A DNA stretch of 42,036 nt from Chitinophagaceae bacterium (GTDB taxonomy: Bacteria; Bacteroidota; Bacteroidia; Chitinophagales; Chitinophagaceae). Below, piece after piece: positions 16,876-25,581 of this stretch. The first letter of the stretch is position 1. The number at the start of each line of letters is the position of its first letter. Below the pieces are notes generated by a model that had not been told where the DNA came from, did not search any database, and worked only from the letters and a program-made list of their open reading frames with translations. Location: positions 1 through 42,036 of the forward strand of contig CANFHO010000011.1 of NCBI GenBank assembly GCA_947447005.1, written 5' to 3'. The position numbers were made by a program, and so were the translations under genes.

Positions 16876-16922
16876 TCTTTTATTTTATGCTAATGTTTTG
16901 AGATTTCTGATAAAGCCCTGTC

Positions 16923-18635
16923 TTATTTTACTATAGCAAATTTCCTCCTTCTCAACCACGGAAAAAGAAATGCCATCATGATTGTAATCATTAATGGCAC
17001 AAGGATATTGATCAATTGCCAAAAGGTCTTTTCACTCTCCACCTTTCCCTTATCAAGCAACCTCAACTTGAAAGATTTTCCTCGGGCAGCCATGACATCT
17101 TTACCCCCTGTCAAATAAAAAAGCATGTTATTGGCAAAGTCCCTGTTTGCAAATTGTTGCCTTGTATAGCTATTCATACCCATGGCCAAAGGACCATCGC
17201 TTTCACTGACACTGTTCATCAAAATATCTCCATCTGACAATACAATCATTTGATTTTCTGTTACACAGGACTGAAGGAATGGCGAACCTTGCATTTTTTG
17301 TAAACTATCCATCTCTGCAACTGAAAGCCTGTTTGCAAACAATGACTTGAATTTACCTGATAAGAGAATGCCTGTTGGTATATCTTTTTTAGTAAACATT
17401 TTCAAGTCCTCTTCGTTCTTGATACTTTTCCACTCAACCATAGCAGGAGTTTGAAGAGATCTTGAATAATCCGAACTGTTTAATATGATCTCTGATTGAA
17501 TCCCTGGAGTATGAATCGTATCAACAGATTGAGGAAAAGATGACAACACATTATCCAGGTTTCTTGAAATGACACTTGTTCCATGGCTTCTCAACAATGG
17601 CGCATATGGCCATGGCAATAATTCAATCTGCGGTTTGTCGCCTACCTTTCCTATTACAGAGGGAATCTTGTCACATTCCAGATCCTGAACAAGATCCTTA
17701 TTGATGCGTACACCATACCTGAACAACTGATCATCCAGATTCAGACCCAAATCAAATGCAATGAAAGAACCATTGCTTCGCTGTAAACTATCCATGCTCG
17801 CATACAATCCATCCAATGCCCATATGACCTTTCCACCTCGCATCACATATTGATCGATCATGATTTTCTGCAATGTCGAAAAAGGTTTCAACGGACGTAC
17901 AATAACAATAGAACTGAAGATATTGGGGATATGTGAGACACTGTCAATATTCACAATCCTGAATGCATAATCCTTCTTCATCACTTTTTCAATCAAATCA
18001 TACACCCGCAAATCAAGTGGCTCCGCATTGCCAGTCATGTAGCCAATCAAAGGCAATGTGTCCTGCTTTAATTTGAACACAGCCTTTGCAATTTTATATT
18101 CCAACAAAGCTTCTGCATTGTTCAATGATTCAAGCCCGTTCAGATTGCTTTGTCCTTCCAAAAAATCTATGCCAATCTGCCTGCCCCTTCCAGTGAGTAC
18201 TGCACCTGGAAATAAAAGTGTTTCTTCTGTTTGCTCTCCCTGTTTAACTTGTGCCTTTACGTTGGTTGGATTGATTCCCAGGCGCTGCAGCGAATCAAAT
18301 AAAATCGTTTTCAATGTATCATTCAAATCAGCACCTGGTCTCTCAAACACAACTTGAAAATTACCATTGCTCAAACCATTGAACTTGGTGGAAAGCCCTT
18401 CAATCGCATCTGCCAATCTTTTAAAACCTGCAGGTACATCCCCCTTTAAATAAACGGTCAGGGTGATGGGTTCATCAACACTTTTAAATAATTCCTTGGT
18501 GGAGGGAGAAATGGTAAATCGGTTCTCTTTGGTAAGATCCAATCCTGTATGAATAAAATAAGCAAGTATGTTGATCAACACCAAACTGATCAACGGCCAT
18601 AAAAAAGATTTCAATTGTATGCCTTTCTTCCTCAT
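16923..18635 (-). CDS. gldG: Gliding-motility ABC transporter auxiliary protein GldG
   Basis: 570 residues. One membrane anchor near the N-terminus (SFLWPLISLVLINILAYFI, about 10-28), a large periplasmic region, and a C-terminal membrane segment ('LINILVPLMITIMMAFLFPW') followed by RRRKFAIVK. 'KENRFTISPSTKELFKSVDEPITLTVYLKG' (opening part) and 'GGKVIWALDG' are typical of GldG/ABC-type auxiliary proteins. In Flavobacterium, GldF, GldG and the ATPase GldA are needed for gliding. No gldA gene is in this window. The start overlaps the gldF stop by 4 bases. Confidence 0.92.
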   Translation of the reverse strand: MRKKGIQLKSFLWPLISLVLINILAYFIHTGLDLTKENRFTISPSTKELFKSVDEPITLTVYLKGDVPAGFKRLADAIEGLSTKFNGLSNGNFQVVFERPGADLNDTLKTILFDSLQRLGINPTNVKAQVKQGEQTEETLLFPGAVLTGRGRQIGIDFLEGQSNLNGLESLNNAEALLEYKIAKAVFKLKQDTLPLIGYMTGNAEPLDLRVYDLIEKVMKKDYAFRIVNIDSVSHIPNIFSSIVIVRPLKPFSTLQKIMIDQYVMRGGKVIWALDGLYASMDSLQRSNGSFIAFDLGLNLDDQLFRYGVRINKDLVQDLECDKIPSVIGKVGDKPQIELLPWPYAPLLRSHGTSVISRNLDNVLSSFPQSVDTIHTPGIQSEIILNSSDYSRSLQTPAMVEWKSIKNEEDLKMFTKKDIPTGILLSGKFKSLFANRLSVAEMDSLQKMQGSPFLQSCVTENQMIVLSDGDILMNSVSESDGPLAMGMNSYTRQQFANRDFANNMLFYLTGGKDVMAARGKSFKLRLLDKGKVESEKTFWQLINILVPLMITIMMAFLFPWLRRRKFAIVK

Positions 18636-19360
18636 CTGTTTTTCCTTGCTTGAATATTTTTAACTGTCAAATACAAAAAGAAGGCCATCATACTTAAGAA
18701 ATAAACCATGTCTCGTGTATCAATAAATCCTTTGCTGATATTATCGTAGTGAAACTTCATTCCTATCATAGAAACAATATAACCAAGACTATTTCTTAGT
18801 GATGCAAATTCAGCTACAGAACCAAAAAAAGAATATACCAGATATGAAACCACAGCTGTTATCAGGAATGAAATCACAGGATTATCTTGCATGCTACTGA
18901 CAAAAATTCCAATCGAGCTATAGATCCCACAAAGCATAAAGAGCCCGATATACGATCCCATGATGCCTCCCAGGTCAATGTCTTCGGTAGACAACATACT
19001 GATAGAGTATACATAGATGAATGTCAGTAAAACTGCAATGAATGTAACCAACAATGCTGCAATGAATTTGCCAATCACCAATGATTTGCTGGTTAGGGGA
19101 CTCACTTGAAGTATCTCAAATGTTCCATTGCGGTATTCATCACTGAAACTGCGCATGGTGATGGATGGGATCAGGAATAATAAAATGAAGGGTGCAAAAG
19201 TAAAATATGCGTCCAATGAGGCATAACCATCATCAAGAATATTGCTTCCAGGCAAAAAGAAAAGATATACTCCGTTTGCAAGGATATACAAACCAATAAT
19301 AACAAACCCCATGAGTCCGCTGAAAAACTGCCTTAATTCCTTTTTGATTACACTTATCAT
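18632..19360 (-). CDS. gldF: Gliding-motility ABC transporter permease GldF
   Basis: 242 residues with six membrane segments. Features of ABC-2 type permeases are present: 'ELRQFFSGLMGFVIIGLYIL' near the N-terminus, 'FLIPSITMRSFSDEYRNGTFEILQVSPLTSKSLVIGKF' (about 61-98, partial shown) and 'GSYIGLFMLCGIYSSIGIFVSSM'. It would form the channel of the GldAFG complex with a separately encoded ATPase. The gene is divergent from the type IX-secreted protein at 19461, and a 30-base palindrome lies between them. It overlaps gldG by ATGA. Confidence 0.92.
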   Translation of the reverse strand: MISVIKKELRQFFSGLMGFVIIGLYILANGVYLFFLPGSNILDDGYASLDAYFTFAPFILLFLIPSITMRSFSDEYRNGTFEILQVSPLTSKSLVIGKFIAALLVTFIAVLLTFIYVYSISMLSTEDIDLGGIMGSYIGLFMLCGIYSSIGIFVSSMQDNPVISFLITAVVSYLVYSFFGSVAEFASLRNSLGYIVSMIGMKFHYDNISKGFIDTRDMVYFLSMMAFFLYLTVKNIQARKNR

Positions 19361-19380
19361 ATTTCAACTGCAAGATTCGT

Positions 19381-19410
19381 GAAAATAACGCAAAAAATCA
19401 CGTTATTTTC
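19381..19410. promoter_or_regulatory. 10-bp perfect inverted repeat between gldF and a secreted-protein gene
   Basis: GAAAATAACG (19381-19390) and CGTTATTTTC (19401-19410) are exact reverse complements around 10 bases. It is 20 bases upstream of the gldF ATG. A minus-strand TTG (19419-19421) and ATTTTTTG (19391-19398), 20 bases apart, would place a weak gldF promoter across it, so it is a candidate operator. Confidence 0.45.
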
Positions 19411-19460
19411 CCTTTTTACAAGAAGGCTCCGTTAATAATTTTACCGCAAATTGAAGATGT

Positions 19461-21743
19461 ATGAAAATGTGGTTGATGATAGCGGCTTTTGCTTATGCTT
19501 TAAGTGCTGAGGCTCAAACTAAAAAGTGGGATGGAGAAGGCGGAGATGGGGCCTGGAACAATGCTAAAAATTGGTTTCCCGATGGTGTTCCATCCTTGAT
19601 AAACATTGTTGAATTGGATCACTCCTTGGTTTCAGGCGTTTATACTGTTTATTTACCAGATGGCAGTATGCCGGTTGAAGCTTTCAGCATTTCTATCGAT
19701 GGAAACAATGCAGACACCATTAAGTTGATTATTCCGGAGACCAATACCGTTTCACCTTCCATCAATTTGTATAACACGCTGATTTCAATTTCCATTAAAA
19801 ATGCGGCAGTATTGATAAATCGGTCTGGGGCAACTGCCGGAAACACTTTTCAAATGGCTGGCAATTTCAAGATTGGCAATGGCGGAGTTTACTTACATCA
19901 AACAATAAGAGGAACAGCATCCATTGCATCCAAACTTGTAATTGATAGCAGCAGTTCATTTGGCAATTTTGAAATGGATGTACCTGGCACTGCAGGATAT
20001 ATACTATCCCTTTCGGGCAGGAATTACGGTACACTAACACTGAATGCTTCTCGCTCTGGGGGCAAAAGATCCTATTCCGGATCTGGAAACAACCCATTGA
20101 ATATTTTGGGCAATCTGCACATCATGAAAGGCGCTTCGTTCATAACAACGTTAAATGGAAATATTCAGCTATATGGATCATTTGAAAATGAAGGAAGTGT
20201 ACAGCTAAATCCAACCTCCTCGGATACGATAGACAGAAGCATATTTTTTAAAGGAACACTTTCAACTTTCTCAAATAAAGGAAATCTAAGTTGTAATGTT
20301 TTTTTGAAAAAGATATCAATTGATAGCAATGCACATCTACAATTGAACACAGACTTTCAGGTTTTACAAAATAGTTTAAGATTTGAACTCAAAGGGAAGT
20401 TGATATGCAATAATTTCTTTATTGGAGGAATGGGGAAGTTCGTATCAAATAAAGGAGCCTGGATAAGCACCTCATCCGCTACTGTATTATCTTCCGATCT
20501 CAATGAAGGAAATATTCGATGTGCTCAACTTGAAATCAATTCAAAAACCGGATTTTCATTTACAGGAGAAATCACTCAACATACCGGTAATGCTTTCCCA
20601 GATAGCATTTCAGCCATCAGCATACATAAAAATTCAAATATGGTGATTCTGGATAAAGCATTGCAAGTGATGGACAGTCTGGTTTTGTTGAAAGGCATAT
20701 TGAAAAGCGACTCTACACATATACTTTTGTTTTCAGGCAAAAACATCAAATCCAAAAATGCTTTTTTGCCAGATGATACAACCTATGATGGATATGTATC
20801 AGGCGCGATGGAATATGTAGCATCACAAAATGATTCGCTCTACTTTCCTATTGGTTCGGATACAAGCTTTTCACCATGCATCATCACAGCAACATCGAAT
20901 GGAAAGTACCATGCAAGCTTTGATGCCTCTGATCACCTGCCACAGATATCACTGAAATTCAATAAAAAAACGAATGATCATTGGCATTTATATAAGCAAT
21001 CACCGAGTGATACCTCTTTAATAAACGAAAAAATATCCCTTTTTACCGGAAACATTTTGTTGAATCAACGAGAGAATCCTGTTTTGATTTTCAACAACAA
21101 AATAGACAGCAATTGGAAAAACAAAACTACTTATCCTTTCATCCCACATGAAAGGTTTCTGCGATCTGTTTCCATAGGAATATTGGATGGCGTATATGCC
21201 ATTGCAACACAAATTGCAGCAGCCCTGTCCAATGATCGGATTGAATTAAGTAAGAACGAACTACAGGGAATCACAGGACTAAAATGGCAAACAAACATGA
21301 CCGACAATCAAATAAAATTCATGGTTGAAAGATGCAACACACTAAATTCATTTCAAAAACTTCCATCCCTTTCTGATCAAATTATAAAAAAAGGAAATGA
21401 ATATATAGTACCACTTCCAAACAAGGATGCATCCGGATTTTTCAGAGTCAGCGCAACAGTTTTCGACAGGAATGTCATTTCAAATATTGTTTACATTGAA
21501 AACAAGGATGAAGTCAAACCCTTTCCAAATCCGGCTTTTGATCAGTTGAATATACCAATGGACCATCGAACCGGTATCGAACAAATAACATTGATGGATA
21601 TGATGGGAAAGAAATATGACTTGAAAATGAATTGGGATGGATTGACTGCACAAATCCAGGTGAGTCATCTCGCTGCTGGAACATATTTTATCATTTTACA
21701 TGAAGATGTAAAAACAAAAACCTGGAAGTTTATCAAATACTGA
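19461..21743 (+). CDS. Secreted protein with type IX (type A) C-terminal sorting domain
   Basis: 760 residues. Signal peptide 1-18 (MWLMIAAFAYALSAEA before Q). The mature N-terminus WDGEGGDGAWNNAKNWFPDG occurs at the head of many large Bacteroidota surface proteins and starts a parallel-beta-like region rich in Ser, Asn and Gly. The last 75 residues form a sorting domain: 'KPFPNPAFDQLNI', 'ITLMDMMGKKYDL', then 'LAAGTYFIILHE' and 'KTWKFIKY'. Such domains direct proteins through the type IX system made by PorT and partners, and are removed on export. No catalytic domain is recognised, so adhesion or matrix function is a guess. Confidence 0.88.
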   Translation: MKMWLMIAAFAYALSAEAQTKKWDGEGGDGAWNNAKNWFPDGVPSLINIVELDHSLVSGVYTVYLPDGSMPVEAFSISIDGNNADTIKLIIPETNTVSPSINLYNTLISISIKNAAVLINRSGATAGNTFQMAGNFKIGNGGVYLHQTIRGTASIASKLVIDSSSSFGNFEMDVPGTAGYILSLSGRNYGTLTLNASRSGGKRSYSGSGNNPLNILGNLHIMKGASFITTLNGNIQLYGSFENEGSVQLNPTSSDTIDRSIFFKGTLSTFSNKGNLSCNVFLKKISIDSNAHLQLNTDFQVLQNSLRFELKGKLICNNFFIGGMGKFVSNKGAWISTSSATVLSSDLNEGNIRCAQLEINSKTGFSFTGEITQHTGNAFPDSISAISIHKNSNMVILDKALQVMDSLVLLKGILKSDSTHILLFSGKNIKSKNAFLPDDTTYDGYVSGAMEYVASQNDSLYFPIGSDTSFSPCIITATSNGKYHASFDASDHLPQISLKFNKKTNDHWHLYKQSPSDTSLINEKISLFTGNILLNQRENPVLIFNNKIDSNWKNKTTYPFIPHERFLRSVSIGILDGVYAIATQIAAALSNDRIELSKNELQGITGLKWQTNMTDNQIKFMVERCNTLNSFQKLPSLSDQIIKKGNEYIVPLPNKDASGFFRVSATVFDRNVISNIVYIENKDEVKPFPNPAFDQLNIPMDHRTGIEQITLMDMMGKKYDLKMNWDGLTAQIQVSHLAAGTYFIILHEDVKTKTWKFIKY

Positions 21744-22094
21744 TCAAATGGAAAAGCTCTCACCACAAGCGCAAGTCCTACTGGCATTTGGATTGGTAAA
21801 ATGGAATCCCTTGCCATCCAATCCATCAGAATATTCAAGAATCGTATTGAACAGGTATAAAACACTTTTTCGATCTGTAACCAATTTCATTCCTTTATCT
21901 TCAAACACCTGATCACCTGCTTTCATCTCATGATCAAAATCCATTTTATATGTCAAGCCAGAACAACCTCCGCTTACCACACTGACGCGTACAAAATAAT
22001 CATCCCCCCTGCCTTCTTCCTGCAACAGTGCAATCACTTTTTCCTTTGCTTTATCGCTGATATAAATACCATTCATCATCGTTGCTGTTTCCAT
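21744..22094 (-). CDS. A-type iron-sulfur carrier protein (IscA/ErpA family)
   Basis: 116 residues. The three conserved cysteines are present: C44 in SGGCSGLTY and C108/C110 in CACGESF. The family binds Fe-S clusters or iron and passes them to target enzymes. The start at 22094 gives a short leader; Met6 or Met7 are alternatives. IscA, ErpA and SufA cannot be told apart from sequence alone, and no isc or suf genes are nearby. It is convergent with the preceding gene with no base between the stop codons (TGATCA). Confidence 0.92.
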   Translation of the reverse strand: METATMMNGIYISDKAKEKVIALLQEEGRGDDYFVRVSVVSGGCSGLTYKMDFDHEMKAGDQVFEDKGMKLVTDRKSVLYLFNTILEYSDGLDGKGFHFTNPNASRTCACGESFSI

Positions 22095-22126
22095 ACACTC
22101 TTATTTAGAATGTAAAATTACATAAA

Positions 22127-22210
22127 TTCGATGATCGGCAATCGAGGTTCGATATTCGGCAATCGATAATCGACAATTGAATGTCATAACCTACAACATA
22201 TAACCTACAA
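22127..22210. repeat. Intergenic direct repeats running into the mce start
   Basis: TTCGATGATCGGCAATCGA (22127-22145) recurs at 22148-22166 with 17 of 19 identical, followed by a shorter ATCGACAATTGA copy. ATAACCTACAA then occurs exactly twice (22186-22196, 22200-22210), the second ending on the A of the mce ATG. The copies are degenerate and word-like, and fill most of the 115-base gap. Confidence 0.65.
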
Positions 22211-22614
22211 TGACCATCGACCATATTGGTATAGCTGTCAAATCACTGGAAATTGCCATCCCACTTTATGAAAAAATGCTTGGAACCAGTTGTTACAAAA
22301 CCGAGGAAGTGGCATCTGAAGGGGTCTTAACAGCGTTTTTCAAACTTGGAGATAGCAAGATTGAGCTGCTTCAGAGCACTACAGAACAGGGAGTCATCGC
22401 CAGGTTTATTGAAAAAAAAGGGGAAGGCATGCATCATATTGCCTATGCCGTTTCAGATCTTCCAGCTGAAATGACCCGAATGAAAAATGAAGGTTTTGAA
22501 TTGCTAAACGCAGAACCTAAAAGAGGGGCGGATAATAAATGGGTTTGTTTTATGCACCCGAAAGGGACCCAAGGGGTGCTGACGGAATTATGTCAGGAGA
22601 TAGACCAGCACTGA
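22210..22614 (+). CDS. mce: Methylmalonyl-CoA epimerase
   Basis: 134 residues, a vicinal-oxygen-chelate fold with two beta-alpha-beta halves. The metal residues fit: His5 in IDHIGIAV, Glu in KIELLQ, His in GMHHIAYAV and Glu in LTELCQE. It interconverts the R and S forms of methylmalonyl-CoA in propionate metabolism. The mutase partner uses adenosylcobalamin, the cofactor also needed by NrdJ encoded downstream. The stop is 3 bases from the convergent rnc stop. Confidence 0.92.
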   Translation: MTIDHIGIAVKSLEIAIPLYEKMLGTSCYKTEEVASEGVLTAFFKLGDSKIELLQSTTEQGVIARFIEKKGEGMHHIAYAVSDLPAEMTRMKNEGFELLNAEPKRGADNKWVCFMHPKGTQGVLTELCQEIDQH

Positions 22615-22617
22615 GTC

Positions 22618-23334
22618 TTACGAAGCGATGTTTAATTTATCAACGGCAGATTGTGCAGCAATTTGGCTGGCATCTTTCTTATTGAATGCCTTTCCTTCTG
22701 CAATGACTTCGCCATCAACTACGGCACCAACAGTAAACAAGCGTCTGCCATTTTCCATGCGCTCATCCAGGGTTTCAAACTCGAGCTGCTTTCCGGCACG
22801 GTTTGCCCAGCTATATAATTTATTCTTTTGATTGATTTCAAGGAGTTCAAGATCTTCAGCAAACAAATGGGGCACAATCACTTTTTTGAGCACCCATCGA
22901 TGCGTTTTATCATACCCCATATCGATATATATGGCTCCTACCAAGGCTTCCAGTGCATTTCCAAAAATCTGGCTCGACTTCAACGAACCATCATTTTTAT
23001 TATACGAAGTCACTTTTTTCAATCCCATTTTCACAGCAATATCATTCAGTGTCTGTCGGTTGACCATTTTGCTGCGCATTTCCGTCAGGAAGCCTTCTCC
23101 TTTGTATGGGTATTTTCTGAAAAGATAATCTGCGATGATTCCACCCAGAATGGCATCACCAAGATACTCAAGTCGCTCATTATTGTCTGTTGCCTTTTCT
23201 TTTACAGATCGATGAGAGAGGGCTGATATATATAGGGATAATTTACCAGGTGCAAAACCTAGTATGTTAACAAGCTGACGCAATAGCGCCTTCTTCTTAC
23301 TGCTGCTGAAAAGATAATATAACTTGTATAACAC
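22618..23334 (-). CDS. rnc: Ribonuclease III
   Basis: 238 residues. The signature NERLEYLGDAIL (52-63) carries the catalytic acidic residues E56 and D60; E129 in GNALEALVGAIY completes the site. A double-stranded RNA-binding domain fills about 170-236 ('NKLYSWANRAGKQLEFE', 'GKAFNKKDASQIAAQSAVDKL'). It cuts double-stranded RNA during rRNA and mRNA processing. It is downstream of acpP-fabF, an order seen widely in Bacteroidota, but a -7 box and palindrome in the 65-base gap point to separate control. Confidence 0.96.
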   Translation of the reverse strand: MLYKLYYLFSSSKKKALLRQLVNILGFAPGKLSLYISALSHRSVKEKATDNNERLEYLGDAILGGIIADYLFRKYPYKGEGFLTEMRSKMVNRQTLNDIAVKMGLKKVTSYNKNDGSLKSSQIFGNALEALVGAIYIDMGYDKTHRWVLKKVIVPHLFAEDLELLEINQKNKLYSWANRAGKQLEFETLDERMENGRRLFTVGAVVDGEVIAEGKAFNKKDASQIAAQSAVDKLNIAS

Positions 23335-23360
23335 CCTAGAGATATCTTGATTTAAGATGA

Positions 23361-23398
23361 CAAACCTATTGATATGTAAACCGACAGGCCTGTCAGTT
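23361..23398 (-). promoter_or_regulatory. rnc promoter -7 box with a 20-bp palindrome at -33
   Basis: An exact -7 box TAGGTTTG lies at 23361-23368 (minus). The palindrome AACCGACAGGCCTGTCAGTT (23379-23398, 9 of 10 pairs matching) covers the -33 region, where no TTG is present. It has no loop and no T run, so it is not a terminator for fabF, whose stop is 1 base away. TetR-type operators have this form; an activator-dependent promoter is another reading. Confidence 0.55.
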
Positions 23399-23399
23399 A

Positions 23400-24650
23400 C
23401 TAAAGATACTTCTTTACAATGAGAGAGGCGTTATGACCCCCAAAACCAAATGTATTACTGAGGGCTGCATTCACTGTTTTCTTTTGGGCTTCCCAGAAAG
23501 TCAGATTCAACCTGGGATCCAATTGATCATCGTCTGTGAAATGGTTGATGGTTGGAGGGATGATATCATGCATAACCGACTTCACACAAGCAATGGCTTC
23601 TATCACTCCAGCAGAGCCCAATAAATGGCCTGTCATGGATTTGGTTGAGCTGATATTCAAATTATATGCATGGTCGCCAAACACACCTAAAATAGCCTTG
23701 GTTTCTGCGATATCACCAAGTGGTGTAGAGGTACCATGTACATTGATGTAATCGATATCTTCTGGCTGCATACCTGCATCTTTCAAAGACGCCCTCATCA
23801 CATTCAGTGCACCCAATCCTTCAGGATGTGGAGCCGTTATATGATGAGCATCTGCTGTGGCGCCACCGCCGGCAACTTCAGCATAAATGGTAGCACCTCT
23901 TTTAATGGCATGTTCCAATTCCTCTAAAATGAGGCATCCACTTCCTTCTCCCATTACAAAACCATCACGGTCTTTATCAAATGGTCTGGAAGCGGTGGTT
24001 GGATCATCATTTCTTTCGCTGAGAGCCTTCATTGCATTGAAACCAGCCACACCAGCATCACAAATCACGGCTTCACTTCCGCCAGCAACCATCACGTCTG
24101 CCTTACCCAGGCGAATGTAATGAGATGCCTCAATGAGTGCATGTGTAGAAGAAGCACAGGCGCTAACTACGGCGAAATTTGGTCCGCGAAAACCATGACG
24201 CATGGAAATATGTCCTGCGGCAATATCCAGGATCATTTTTGGAATAAAAAAAGGATTGAAACGAGGTGTCCCATCCCCTTTGGCATATGCCATTACCTCT
24301 TCCTGAAAAGTAATCAAACCACCAATACCACTCGAAAATATGACCCCAATCCTGTCGGGATCCACATTGTCCGCAGTAATGCCGGCATGTTTAATGGCTT
24401 CATCGCTTGACACAATGGCCAATTGGGCAAAACGGTCAACCTTGCGGGCTTCCTTTCTATCCAAATAGGCCACTGGGTCAAAACCCTTCACCTCACAGGC
24501 GAACTGGGTTTTAAATTTCGATGCATCAAATAGTGTTATAGGACCAGCACCAGAAGCACCTGTGATAAGGCCATTCCAATATTCATCGGCTGTATTGCCT
24601 ATCGGTGTAATTGCACCAATGCCGGTAACGACTACTCTTTTCAATTCCAT
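23400..24650 (-). CDS. fabF: Beta-ketoacyl-ACP synthase II
   Basis: 416 residues, the normal length. The Cys-His-His triad is visible: C165 in VVSACASSTHA, H305 in NVHGTSTPLGD and H342 in MTGHLLGSAG; K337 in STKSMTGH is also conserved. It elongates acyl-ACP with malonyl-ACP in fatty-acid synthesis. It follows acpP by 33 bases and is almost certainly co-transcribed with it. Confidence 0.97.
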   Translation of the reverse strand: MELKRVVVTGIGAITPIGNTADEYWNGLITGASGAGPITLFDASKFKTQFACEVKGFDPVAYLDRKEARKVDRFAQLAIVSSDEAIKHAGITADNVDPDRIGVIFSSGIGGLITFQEEVMAYAKGDGTPRFNPFFIPKMILDIAAGHISMRHGFRGPNFAVVSACASSTHALIEASHYIRLGKADVMVAGGSEAVICDAGVAGFNAMKALSERNDDPTTASRPFDKDRDGFVMGEGSGCLILEELEHAIKRGATIYAEVAGGGATADAHHITAPHPEGLGALNVMRASLKDAGMQPEDIDYINVHGTSTPLGDIAETKAILGVFGDHAYNLNISSTKSMTGHLLGSAGVIEAIACVKSVMHDIIPPTINHFTDDDQLDPRLNLTFWEAQKKTVNAALSNTFGFGGHNASLIVKKYL

Positions 24651-24683
24651 ATGTACTGGTGTAATTTTGAGGAAAATCCCAAA

Positions 24684-24920
24684 TTACTTTGCGTGCTCTT
24701 CCAAATAAGAAACAGCCTGACCTACCGTTGTAATGGTTTCAGCTTGTTCATCAGGGATAGAAATGTTGAATTCTTTTTCGAATTCCATGATCAATTCCAC
24801 TGTATCGAGAGAATCAGCTCCTAGATCATTGGTGAAAGATGCCTCTGAAGTTACTTCTGCCTCGTCAACACCCAATTTGTCAACAATAATTTTCTTTACT
24901 CTTGTTGCAATGTCTGACAT
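24684..24920 (-). CDS. acpP: Acyl carrier protein
   Basis: 78 residues, acidic. The phosphopantetheine attachment serine is S37 in [15 protein letters not shown]. It carries growing acyl chains for FabF and other fatty-acid enzymes. A strong consensus promoter sits upstream, as expected for one of the most abundant cell proteins. fabF follows directly. Confidence 0.98.
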   Translation of the reverse strand: MSDIATRVKKIIVDKLGVDEAEVTSEASFTNDLGADSLDTVELIMEFEKEFNISIPDEQAETITTVGQAVSYLEEHAK

Positions 24921-24946
24921 AACTGTTAAGTTTGGTTTAATGGGGG

Positions 24947-24975
24947 CAAAATTAAACTATTTGAGTCAAAAACAA
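24947..24975 (-). promoter_or_regulatory. acpP promoter, Bacteroidota consensus
   Basis: On the minus strand TTG (24973-24975), 18 bases, then TAATTTTG (24947-24954), an exact TAnnTTTG. The -7 box ends 26 bases before the acpP ATG. This is the clearest promoter in the window and supports placement in Bacteroidota. Confidence 0.8.
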
Positions 24976-25147
24976 TTTTTCAAACCCATTTCTATAGAAT
25001 AATTTTTAAAATCAATTGATTTTCAATGCCCTTACATATATTTTTCTATTGCATTGTTTTCATTTTCAAGCATTTACAAAAGGATACTTTTATTCTATTT
25101 TGATTTGCAAAATATCAAAATCTCCCCCTTTTATTGTAATTTGTAGC

Positions 25148-25579
25148 ATGCCACTGAAGATCATAGACCACGGTTCAAAAGAATATGAGCAAATGGTTGC
25201 TTTAAGAACAGAAATTCTAAGAAAACCATTGGGACTCACATATACCCCAGAAGTATTGGAAATGGAAAAAAATGACATCCTTCTGGGTGCATTTGAAGAC
25301 GACCAAATCATGGCTTGTTGTATTCTGTCGCGATACAATGCAGACACCTGTCAGTTGCGACAAATGGCCGTTCATCAATCCATGCAACGAAATGGTGTTG
25401 GTGGTGCATTGATGAATTTTGCTGAAAATATGGCACGCGACAAAGGATATAAATTTATGATGATGCATGCCAGAGCCAGCGCTGTAGGTTTTTATGAAAA
25501 GCTGGGCTATAAGGTAGACAGCGATGAATTTGAAGAGGTTACACTCCCACACTTCGAAATGAAAAAAGTGCTGATATAA
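25148..25579 (+). CDS. GNAT family N-acetyltransferase
   Basis: 143 residues from the ATG at 25148; an in-frame ATG at 25016 would add 44 hydrophobic residues unlike the family. The acetyl-CoA loop is QRNGVG (80-85) after 'LRQMAVHQSM', and 'AVGFYEKLGY' (112-121) is the usual C-terminal motif. It transfers an acetyl group to an unknown amine. It differs from the acyltransferase of the arginine operon at 31716. It is convergent with the next gene, with only 2 bases between. Confidence 0.88.
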   Translation: MPLKIIDHGSKEYEQMVALRTEILRKPLGLTYTPEVLEMEKNDILLGAFEDDQIMACCILSRYNADTCQLRQMAVHQSMQRNGVGGALMNFAENMARDKGYKFMMMHARASAVGFYEKLGYKVDSDEFEEVTLPHFEMKKVLI

Positions 25580-25581
25580 AC

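Noticed and set aside
16876-16922. Manganese (yybP-ykoY) riboswitch before the terC gene
   Set aside because: The gap is 47 bases and shows no matching fold.
21741-21746. Palindrome TGATCA between convergent stop codons
   Set aside because: It is simply two abutting TGA stops on opposite strands, not a site.
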